The notes under the pieces are model-generated. The model did not search any database. It saw nothing but the letters and a program-made list of their open reading frames with translations, and had not been told where the DNA came from. From assembly GCF_003058055.1 (NCBI RefSeq), contig NZ_QBTZ01000001.1:3986001-4050000 (forward strand): a DNA stretch of 64,000 nucleotides, given 5' to 3'. The position numbers and the translations under genes are program-made. Position 1 is the stretch's first letter. Every line of letters starts with the position of its first letter. Positions 55,459 to 64,000 of the stretch are shown in pieces. Source of the DNA: Acidovorax sp. 107 (GTDB lineage: Bacteria; Pseudomonadota; Gammaproteobacteria; Burkholderiales; Burkholderiaceae_C).

Positions 55459-56688
55459 ATGGCAAGAGAATACAAAGACGTGGTGGTGGGGCTGGACATC
55501 GGCACGGCCAAGGTCATGGCCGTGGTGGCCGAGGTTCTGCCCAGTGGCGAGCTCAAGCTGGCGGGCCTGGGCGTGGCGCCCAGCAATGGCCTCAAGCGCG
55601 GCGTGGTGGTGAACATCGACGCCACGGTGCAGAGCATCCAGCAGGCGCTCAAGGAGGCCGAGCTGATGGCGGACTGCAAGATCCAGCGCGTGTACACCGG
55701 CATCACGGGCAGCCATATCCGCGGGCTGAACTCCAGCGGCATGGTGGCCGTGAAGGACAAGGAAGTCACCTCGGCCGACGTGGCGCGCGTGGTGGAGACG
55801 GCCAAGGCCATCAACATCAGCAGCGACCAGCGCCTGTTGCTGGTGGAGCCGCAGGAATTCGTGATCGACGGGCAGGACGTGAAGGAGCCCATCGGCATGA
55901 GCGGCATCCGCCTCGAGGCCAAGATCCATATCGTGACCGGCGCGCAAAGCGCCGCCGAGAACATCATCAAGTGCGTGCGCCGCTGCGGCCTGGAGGTCGA
56001 GCAGCTCATGCTGAACCCGCTCGCCAGCAGCCAGGCGGTGCTGACCGACGACGAGCGCGAGCTGGGCGTGGTGGTGGTGGACATCGGCGCAGGCACGACC
56101 GACGTGGCCATCTTCACCGGCGGTGCCATCCGCCACACAGCGGTGATTCCGATTGCGGGCGACCTCATCACCAGCGACATCGCGATGGCGCTGCGCACCC
56201 CTACGAAGGACGCCGAAGACATCAAGGTGGAAAGCGGCTACGCCAAGCAGCTGCTGGCGGACCCCGAGGCGCAGGTGGAAGTGCCCGGCCTGGGCGACCG
56301 CAGCCCGCGCATGCTGAGCAAGCAGGCGCTGGCCGGTGTGATCGAGCCGCGTGTCGAAGAAATCTTCTCGCTCGTGCAGCAGGTGGTGCGCGAGTCGGGT
56401 TACGAGGAAGTGCTGTCGTCGGGCATCGTGCTCACGGGCGGCAGCTCGGTGATGCCCGGCATGATCGAACTGGGCGAAGACATCTTCCTCAAGCCCGTGC
56501 GGCGCGGCATCCCCAAGTATTCGAGCGCGCTGGCGGACATGGTGGCCCAACCCCGTGCGGCCACGGTCATGGGCTTGCTGGAAGAGGCCCGACTGGCGCG
56601 CCTGCGCGGCTTCAAGGTGGCCCAGAAGAGCGGGTCGATGAAGACCGCATTCGGGCGCTTCAAGGATTTCATCGTGGGGAATTTCTGA
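55459..56688 (+). CDS. ftsA: Cell division protein FtsA
   Basis: 409 residues. Actin-like ATPase that tethers FtsZ to the membrane. Phosphate-1 motif GLDIGTAKVMAVVAE, the 1C domain, VVVVDIGAGTTDVAIF (phosphate 2) and the ATP motif LTGGSSVMPGMIEL. The C-terminal amphipathic helix is the end FGRFKDFIVGNF. A 101-base gap separates it from ftsQ, with a GGGCAGAGA-type site upstream; I saw no clear promoter there. Confidence 0.95.
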   Translation: MAREYKDVVVGLDIGTAKVMAVVAEVLPSGELKLAGLGVAPSNGLKRGVVVNIDATVQSIQQALKEAELMADCKIQRVYTGITGSHIRGLNSSGMVAVKDKEVTSADVARVVETAKAINISSDQRLLLVEPQEFVIDGQDVKEPIGMSGIRLEAKIHIVTGAQSAAENIIKCVRRCGLEVEQLMLNPLASSQAVLTDDERELGVVVVDIGAGTTDVAIFTGGAIRHTAVIPIAGDLITSDIAMALRTPTKDAEDIKVESGYAKQLLADPEAQVEVPGLGDRSPRMLSKQALAGVIEPRVEEIFSLVQQVVRESGYEEVLSSGIVLTGGSSVMPGMIELGEDIFLKPVRRGIPKYSSALADMVAQPRAATVMGLLEEARLARLRGFKVAQKSGSMKTAFGRFKDFIVGNF

Positions 56689-56839
56689 CCATGAAATACC
56701 CCCTGTGGCTAGCGCGTGGGAGCCCTCACCAGATACCGCGCGAGCGATGGCGATGTACAGGACCGCCACGCACTACAAAAAAAATGATCCCATCTCTCAA
56801 TTGGCAATTGCATACGAATTTAGAACCAGGAGCTCCAAG

Positions 56840-58081
56840 ATGACCATCGAAATGATCGAAGCCGAAGAATTCAACCAGGGCACCCAGATCAAGGTGATCG
56901 GTGTGGGCGGCGGCGGCAGCAATGCCGTCGAGCACATGATTGCCCGCAGTGTCCAGGGTGTGGAGTTTGTCAGCGCCAACACCGATGCGCAGGCGCTCAC
57001 GCGCAGCTCGGCGCACCGCGTCATCCAGCTCGGCAACAGCGGCCTGGGAGCAGGCGGCAAGCCAGAGAAGGCGCGCGATGCCGCCGAGGCAGCGGCGGAA
57101 GATATCCGCGAGGCCATCGCTGGCGCACACATGCTGTTCATCACGGCCGGCATGGGCGGCGGCACGGGCACTGGCGCGGCACCCGTGATCGCGCGTGTGG
57201 CCAAGGAAATGGGCATCCTGACGGTGGGTGTGGTCACCAAGCCCTTCGATTGGGAAGGCGGTCGCCGCATGAAGAACGCCGACGATGGCCTGGCCGAGCT
57301 GGAAGCCAACGTGGATTCGCTGATCGTGGTGCTCAACGAAAAGCTGCTGGACGTGCTGGGCGACGACATCACCCAGGACGAGGCCTTTGCCCATGCCAAC
57401 GACGTGCTCAAGAACGCCGTGGGCGGCATTGCCGAGATCATCAACGAGTACGGCCAGGTGAACGTAGACTTTGAAGACGTGCGCACCGTGATGGGCGAGC
57501 CCGGCAAGGCCATGATGGGTACGGCCACCGCCAGCGGCCCGGACCGCGCGCGCATCGCTGCCGAGCAGGCCATTGCCTGCCCGCTGCTCGAAGGCATCGA
57601 CCTGTCGGGCGCAAAGGGGGTGCTGGTGCTGGTCACGGCCAGCAAGGGCAGCCTCAAGCTGTCCGAGTCGCGCCAGGCCATGAACACCATCAACGCCTAC
57701 GCCTCGACCGATGCGCATGTGATCTTCGGTGCCGCCTACGACGAAAGCCTGGGCGACGAGATCCGTGTGACCGTGGTGGCCACAGGCCTGTCGCGTGCCA
57801 ACGCACGCCGCCAGCCCATCTCCGTGGTGCAGGGTGGCTTGCGCACGGGTACGGACAACATGGCCTACCAGATGCCTGTTGCAGGCGTTGGTACCCTGGG
57901 TGGCGCGGTGGGCGTGCAAGGTGGCCATGCAGGCAGCACACAGGCCGACTACGGCAGCATGTCGGTGCCCAGCGTGTGGCGCACCAACCGCACGCAGGCC
58001 GCGGCCCGCGTGGATGCCCTGTCGTCGGGCGGCATGGATGACCTGGAGATCCCCGCCTTCCTGCGCAAGCAGGCCGACTGA
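56840..58081 (+). CDS. ftsZ: Cell division protein FtsZ
   Basis: 413 residues. Tubulin-like GTPase that forms the Z ring. Tubulin signature GGGTGTGAAPV near 107-117, N-terminal VIGVGGGGSNAVEHMI, the T7 loop VNVDFEDVRTVM, and the conserved C-terminal peptide DDLEIPAFLRKQ that binds FtsA. The ATG at 56840 has AGGAG 8 bases upstream and gives the family start MTIEMIEAEEFNQG. The 151-base gap after ftsA ends in an AT-rich patch (about 56763-56822) that may hold an internal promoter. Confidence 0.96.
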   Translation: MTIEMIEAEEFNQGTQIKVIGVGGGGSNAVEHMIARSVQGVEFVSANTDAQALTRSSAHRVIQLGNSGLGAGGKPEKARDAAEAAAEDIREAIAGAHMLFITAGMGGGTGTGAAPVIARVAKEMGILTVGVVTKPFDWEGGRRMKNADDGLAELEANVDSLIVVLNEKLLDVLGDDITQDEAFAHANDVLKNAVGGIAEIINEYGQVNVDFEDVRTVMGEPGKAMMGTATASGPDRARIAAEQAIACPLLEGIDLSGAKGVLVLVTASKGSLKLSESRQAMNTINAYASTDAHVIFGAAYDESLGDEIRVTVVATGLSRANARRQPISVVQGGLRTGTDNMAYQMPVAGVGTLGGAVGVQGGHAGSTQADYGSMSVPSVWRTNRTQAAARVDALSSGGMDDLEIPAFLRKQAD

Positions 58082-58126
58082 AAGCCCGGCTGATCGCATC
58101 TCGCCGCCCCTTCCCGGGGCTGCAAG

Positions 58127-58165
58127 AAAAAAGTCCTGCCAGCGCAAGCTGGCAGGACTTTTTTT
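58127..58165. terminator. Bidirectional terminator between ftsZ and a chemoreceptor gene
   Basis: A perfect 13-bp stem (AAGTCCTGCCAGC at 58131-58143 with GCTGGCAGGACTT at 58148-58160), loop GCAA, A-run on the left and T-run on the right. It can terminate ftsZ on the plus strand and the convergent chemoreceptor on the minus strand. Confidence 0.92.
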
Positions 58166-58223
58166 CTGGGTTGGCGTGATTCTGTGCGCGCTCAGGCCTG
58201 GGTGGCCCCTGGCCTCTCAGTGA

Positions 58224-60005
58224 TCAGAAAGATTCCCAATCGTCGTTGTTGTCTGCCGAAGGCTTGGGGCTGCTTGCCTTGGGGGGCAATGCTGCCGCTG
58301 GGGCCGGTGAAGGCGCAGCAGGGCGAGGTGCTGCCGGCGCCTTGGCCAGGGCAGGGCGCGGCGCTGCCGCACGCACCGCAGGAGCCGCAGCCGGACGCCG
58401 GGCTGGCGCGGGTCGGCTGGCCGGGGCGTGCGCCGAGGTGCTGCCGTTCACTCGGAACAGCGCCACCACCTGGGTGAGCTTCATGGCCTGCTCGCGCAGG
58501 CTGTCGGCGGCGGCCGTGGATTCTTCCACGAGCGCCGAATTCTGCTGGGTCATCTGGTCCAGCTGGTTCATGGCGGTATTGACCTGTGCAATGCCCTGGC
58601 TCTGTTCGGACGTGGCCGCACGGATCTCGCCAATGATGTCGGTCACGCGCTGCACACTGGCCACGATCTCGGTCATGGTGGCGCCCGCATTGCCCACCAG
58701 GGCCGTTCCGGATTCGACCTTTTCGACCGACGCGCCGATCAGCGACTTGATCTCCTTGGCGGCCTCGGCGCTGCGCTGCGCCAGGCTGCGCACCTCGCCC
58801 GCCACCACAGCAAAGCCCCGGCCCTGCTCTCCAGCGCGGGCGGCTTCCACGGCGGCGTTGAGCGCGAGGATGTTGGTCTGGAACGCGATACCGTCGATGA
58901 CGCCGATGATGTCGCTGATCTTCTTGCTGCTGGCGTTGATGTCCTGCATGGTGGACACCACCTGCGACACCACCTCGCCCCCGCGCGCGGCCACCTCGGC
59001 GGCGGACGTGGCCATCTGGTTGGCGGTCTGCGCGGAGTCGGAGGTCTGCTTCACGGTGCTGGTCAGCTCCTCCATGCTGCTGGCCGTGGTCTGCAGGTTG
59101 CTGGCCGTGTCTTCGGTGCGGTGGGCCAGGTCGTTGTTGCCCTGGGCAATCTCGCTGGACGCGGTGGCGATGCTGTCGGTGGCCGAGCGCACTTCGGTCA
59201 CCAGCTTGCGCAACGAGGTCACCATGTGGGCCAGGCCGTCGAGCATGGAGCCCGGCGGGGCGGCCGGGATCTGCGCGTCCAGGTTGCCTTCGGCCACCTC
59301 CGACATGATGGCAATGGCATGGGTGGGCTCGCCGCCAATCTGGCGCAACACCGAGCGCGACACCAGCAGGCCGATCACCCCCACCGCCACAAACACGGCC
59401 AGCACCAGTGCCAGGCTCGACCACAGGGCCTGGCGCAGCATGACATCCACGTCATCTGTGTACAGCCCGGAGCCGACCATCCAGTTCCAGCCCTCCACCT
59501 TGACGATGTACTGCAGCTTGGGCACGGGCGTCTGCTGACCGGGGCGCGCAAACATGGTGGGCACAAAGGCCTTGCCGTCCTTGCTGCTGCGCATACCGTT
59601 GACCAGCAAGCCAATGATGTCCACGCCCGAGCCGTCCTTGACCTTGCCGAGCATGTCCTGCCCGTCCCACTCGGTCTTGAAGGGGTGCATCACGCCCACG
59701 CCCTCTGTGGTCCAGATGTAGAAGTATTCGGTCTTGCCCTCGGGCCCGCCGTACCGGGCAATGCGCAAGGCATCCTTGGCGGCTTTCTGCGCGTCTTCCA
59801 CCGACATGGCGCCGCTGGCGGCCTTGGCCTGGTAGCCGACGACGATGCTGTGGGCGGACTGTACGGCGGTGGTCAGCAAGTCCTTGCGGGACTCGGTGAT
59901 CAGCCGCCGCTCCTGGAGGAGTGACAGGATGGCCATGATCAGCAGCGCCGTGAGCGCGGTGCCGATCATGAGCATGACCTTCATCTTGAAACTGAGTTTG
60001 CTCAT
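58224..60005 (-). CDS. Methyl-accepting chemotaxis protein with single Cache domain
   Basis: 593 residues. Membrane segments about 8-30 and 195-217. Between them is an sCache_2 sensor ([32 protein letters not shown]), a common site for small organic acids. Then HAMP (about 218-270) and the signalling domain with [20 protein letters not shown] and [15 protein letters not shown] Pro/Ala-rich linker (about 515-580) ends in DDWESF, resembling the NWETF-type CheR/CheB tether. The ATG at 60005 has AGGAG upstream. Its 3' end shares a terminator with ftsZ. Confidence 0.92.
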   Translation of the reverse strand: MSKLSFKMKVMLMIGTALTALLIMAILSLLQERRLITESRKDLLTTAVQSAHSIVVGYQAKAASGAMSVEDAQKAAKDALRIARYGGPEGKTEYFYIWTTEGVGVMHPFKTEWDGQDMLGKVKDGSGVDIIGLLVNGMRSSKDGKAFVPTMFARPGQQTPVPKLQYIVKVEGWNWMVGSGLYTDDVDVMLRQALWSSLALVLAVFVAVGVIGLLVSRSVLRQIGGEPTHAIAIMSEVAEGNLDAQIPAAPPGSMLDGLAHMVTSLRKLVTEVRSATDSIATASSEIAQGNNDLAHRTEDTASNLQTTASSMEELTSTVKQTSDSAQTANQMATSAAEVAARGGEVVSQVVSTMQDINASSKKISDIIGVIDGIAFQTNILALNAAVEAARAGEQGRGFAVVAGEVRSLAQRSAEAAKEIKSLIGASVEKVESGTALVGNAGATMTEIVASVQRVTDIIGEIRAATSEQSQGIAQVNTAMNQLDQMTQQNSALVEESTAAADSLREQAMKLTQVVALFRVNGSTSAHAPASRPAPARRPAAAPAVRAAAPRPALAKAPAAPRPAAPSPAPAAALPPKASSPKPSADNNDDWESF

Positions 60006-60200
60006 GGGAGTCTCCTGTGGGGCGGGTGTAGTGAGTTCATGTTGTGTATTTTCAAGGCCCTCAGACTGCAAATTGTGCGGCGAAGCATGGGGCCTGCACA
60101 GTAGGTGAAAACGCGGCGGTAGCTCGACGTACGCATTGCTTTGAGAAGCGACAAGACCTCTGCGTGTGCGGGGCAGTGCCGCAGAAACTAAAATGCGCAG

Positions 60201-61124
60201 ATGCTCCAGCAACGCACCCTCAAGACCCTGACCCGCGCCGTAGGCGTGGGCCTGCACAGCGGCCAGCGGGTCGAGTTGACCCTGCGGCCCGCGCAGCCGG
60301 ACACGGGCATCGTGTTCCGGCGGGTGGACCTGCCGCAGCCGGTGGACATTCCCATCCGTGCCGAGGCGGTGACGGATACGCGGCTGGCGTCCACCATCGC
60401 GGTGGGCAATGCCAAGGTGCACACCGTGGAGCATCTGATGTCGGCCTGTGCGGGGCTGGGCATTGACAACCTCTATGTGGACATCACGGCCGAAGAGGTC
60501 CCCATCCTCGACGGGTCTTCGGCCTCGTTCGTGTTCCTGCTGCAGAGCGCCGGGGTGGAGTTGCAGAATGCGCCCAAGCGCTTCATCCGCGTCACCCGCC
60601 CCGTGGAGGTGCGCGAGGGCGAAGGCGCCAACGCCAAGTGGGCGCGCCTCACGCCGTACCACGGCTACAAGCTCAGTTTTGAAATCGACTTTGACCACCC
60701 GGCCGTGGACTCCACCGGCCAGCGCGTGGAGTTTGACCTGGGGCAAGGCAACTACAGCCGCGACATTGCTCGCGCGCGCACCTTTGGCTTCACCCGCGAT
60801 GTCGAAATGATGCGCTCCAACGGCCTGGCGCTGGGCGGCGGACTGGACAACGCCATCGTCATGGACGACTACAAGGTGCTCAACAGCGACGGCCTGCGCT
60901 ACGACGACGAGTTCGTGAAGCACAAGATCCTGGATGCGATGGGTGACCTGTACCTTATCGGCAAGCCGCTGCTGGCCGCCTACAGCGCCTTCCGCTCGGG
61001 CCATGCCATGAACAACCAGCTGCTGCGCGAGTTGCTGGCCCAGCGCGATGCCTGGGAGGTGGTCACGTTCGAAGACGAACGCCAAGCCCCCACCGGCTTT
61101 GCGCAGCCCGCGCGCGCCTGGTAA
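60201..61124 (+). CDS. lpxC: UDP-3-O-acyl-N-acetylglucosamine deacetylase LpxC
   Basis: 307 residues. Committed zinc deacetylase of lipid A synthesis. The zinc His is in [10 protein letters not shown] (H78), with the catalytic Glu next to it; [12 protein letters not shown], the active-site [10 protein letters not shown] (His and Asp) and [13 protein letters not shown] follow. It sits after ftsZ as usual, but here a chemoreceptor on the other strand has been inserted between them. A TAAAAT box just before the ATG (about 60189-60194) hints at a promoter and a very short leader. Confidence 0.95.
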   Translation: MLQQRTLKTLTRAVGVGLHSGQRVELTLRPAQPDTGIVFRRVDLPQPVDIPIRAEAVTDTRLASTIAVGNAKVHTVEHLMSACAGLGIDNLYVDITAEEVPILDGSSASFVFLLQSAGVELQNAPKRFIRVTRPVEVREGEGANAKWARLTPYHGYKLSFEIDFDHPAVDSTGQRVEFDLGQGNYSRDIARARTFGFTRDVEMMRSNGLALGGGLDNAIVMDDYKVLNSDGLRYDDEFVKHKILDAMGDLYLIGKPLLAAYSAFRSGHAMNNQLLRELLAQRDAWEVVTFEDERQAPTGFAQPARAW

Positions 61125-61136
61125 GGCCCGCCCGCC

Positions 61137-61313
61137 ATGTTGATCTTTCGCTGGCTGGCCATGCTGCTGCTTCTGGCCGCGGCCGTGTCGTTTGCGTTTT
61201 ATGCCGGCACCGGGCAGCCGCGCTACAAGCGCCTGGGGCTCGTCATCCTCAAGTGGACGGTGATCGCCGCCGTTTTCTTCTTCGCAGTGATCCTCATCGG
61301 CCGCCTGGCCTGA
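61137..61313 (+). CDS. Small two-helix membrane protein
   Basis: 58 residues, beginning [20 protein letters not shown]. Two hydrophobic helices (about 5-21 and 34-54) are separated by a basic turn ([12 protein letters not shown]). It starts 12 bases after the lpxC stop, so it is likely co-transcribed. I recognise the layout as that of a conserved small inner-membrane protein of beta-proteobacteria but cannot name it. Function unknown. Confidence 0.65.
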   Translation: MLIFRWLAMLLLLAAAVSFAFYAGTGQPRYKRLGLVILKWTVIAAVFFFAVILIGRLA

Positions 61314-61370
61314 TGCGCTGATACAGGGGGCTCTGCAGCCCCGGTTTTCCTCTGCCCTATACTCGCGCCT

Positions 61371-63507
<2,137 letters not shown>

Positions 63508-63535
63508 TGGCTGCGGCGCAATAAGCGCAGCTACT

Positions 63536-63571
63536 GGCCCCGAGGATTCCCTGCAACCGGGCCTCGGGGCC
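63536..63571 (+). terminator. Hairpin after thiC, no T-run
   Basis: GGCCCCGAGG (63536-63545) and CCTCGGGGCC (63562-63571) pair perfectly over 10 bp. No T-run follows, so it may be a Rho-assisted stop or an mRNA 3' stabiliser. Confidence 0.45.
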
Positions 63572-63650
63572 GTGCTTACCCTGTGCGGCCGACGGCCCGG
63601 CCCGGCATATAGTCCCGCCCACCCCCGGCCCAGAAGGTAGGGGGTGTGTG

Positions 63651-63666
63651 TGGCACCAAATTTGCT
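63651..63666 (+). promoter_or_regulatory. Sigma-54 (-24/-12) promoter of the chemoreceptor
   Basis: TGGCACCAAATTTGCT matches the TGGCAC-N5-TTGCW consensus with exact spacing (GG at 63652-63653, GC at 63664-63665). The start of transcription would be near 63677, 27 bases before the ATG. Confidence 0.75.
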
Positions 63667-63703
63667 ATGCTGGACTGTCTGTTAAAAAATGTAAGGAAGA
63701 GCA

Positions 63704-64000
63704 ATGAACGCTCTCGGCCGCTTCTCGATTCGCACGCGTCTCTATTTCGGAACCGTCTTTTCCCTGATCCTTCTGGTCGTCATTGGAGCCATGGGTTATG
63801 TGGCCCTCGACCGAACGCGCGGCACGCTGCAGGTGCTGTTCTCGGAGCGCGTGCAGACCCTGACCGACATGTCCGAACTGCGCACCACCCTGGGTGACCT
63901 GCGCCGGACCGAAAAAGACATCATCATCAACTTCAACAACTCGGTCGAGGTGTCCGCCTTGCGCGAGACCTGGGCCAAGACACTGGCTGCGTTGCGCAAG
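63704..64000 (+). CDS. Methyl-accepting chemotaxis protein (N-terminal part)
   Basis: 99 codons are present; the gene continues past the right edge. An AAGGAAG ribosome site precedes the ATG. It starts MNALGRFSIRTRLYFGTVF, has a membrane helix at about 13-33 (LYFGTVFSLILLVVIGAMGY) and then an alpha-helical periplasmic region (ELRTTLGDLRRTEKDIIINF) resembling four-helix-bundle chemoreceptor sensors. HAMP and signalling domains are not visible, so a histidine kinase is not excluded. The sigma-54 promoter sets it apart from the other receptors here. Confidence 0.78.
   Translation, partial: MNALGRFSIRTRLYFGTVFSLILLVVIGAMGYVALDRTRGTLQVLFSERVQTLTDMSELRTTLGDLRRTEKDIIINFNNSVEVSALRETWAKTLAALRK

Noticed and set aside
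60067..60082. Possible sigma-54 site upstream of the Cache chemoreceptor (minus strand)
   Set aside because: TTGCA is present but the essential GG of the -24 element is not (CGCCGCAC instead of TGGCAC).

Overview
This is a contiguous chromosomal segment from a high-GC beta-proteobacterium, most likely Burkholderiales, family Comamonadaceae (Acidovorax-like). Evidence: GC-rich codon usage throughout; a complete mra/dcw cell-wall and division cluster in the order mraZ-rsmH-ftsL-ftsI-murE-murF-mraY-murD-ftsW-murG-murC-ddl-ftsQ-ftsA-ftsZ followed by lpxC; a Bug-type tricarboxylate-receptor protein, a family especially expanded in these bacteria; and a single-cysteine DksA. The assignment is an inference from gene content, not a database match.

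Layout. 1-2.9 kb: gltIJKL, an acidic amino-acid ABC importer (gltI enters from the left, truncated). 3.0-6.3 kb: an RpiR regulator divergent from an M20 carboxypeptidase and a Bug receptor. 6.4-11 kb: pyrC, DUF3025, htpX and a chemoreceptor. 11-21.4 kb: a DASS transporter, an AraC/GlxA regulator divergent from an exported M20D amidohydrolase, an FAD oxidoreductase, the ybhP-clsB-ybhN lipid module and cysteine synthase. 21.65-22.0 kb: rnpB (RNase P RNA). 22-28 kb: M48 protease with DUF898 partner, an RluF-like protein lacking the catalytic Asp, a NUDIX-MBL fusion and a GST. 28-31.6 kb: dapF-DUF484-xerC, then lepB. 31.8-35 kb: cheW divergent from rlmI, then a His-rich COG0523 GTPase. 35-40 kb: dksA, a STAS-type protein of unknown function, hslV and hslU. 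40-58 kb: the dcw cluster. 58-64 kb: a Cache chemoreceptor, lpxC, a small membrane protein, a TPP riboswitch with thiC, and the start of another chemoreceptor behind a near-consensus sigma-54 promoter (truncated at the right edge).

Within the dcw cluster almost every pair from ftsL to ftsQ overlaps by 1-17 bases (mostly ATGA or GTGA), so translation is probably coupled. A promoter whose -10 overlaps the first of four 10-bp direct repeats lies upstream of mraZ and fits MraZ autoregulation.

The most unusual signal is a dispersed, degenerate, AT-richer imperfect palindrome of roughly 40-65 bp. Its cores resemble ATAGCTGCTTGCGC and AGCGCTAGAGGCC followed by TTTTT. It appears about ten times, between genes and also in frame inside conserved genes (dapF, rlmI, murE, murG, murC, the NUDIX-MBL gene, DUF3025). 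Two pairs of copies share 22 and 19 identical bases. Other points of interest are an acidic ~155-residue extension on MurD, the catalytically altered pseudouridine-synthase homologue, an Ala/Lys/Pro-rich extension on DksA, and two short uncatalogued reading frames. No CRISPR array, prophage, insertion sequence or tRNA was seen.
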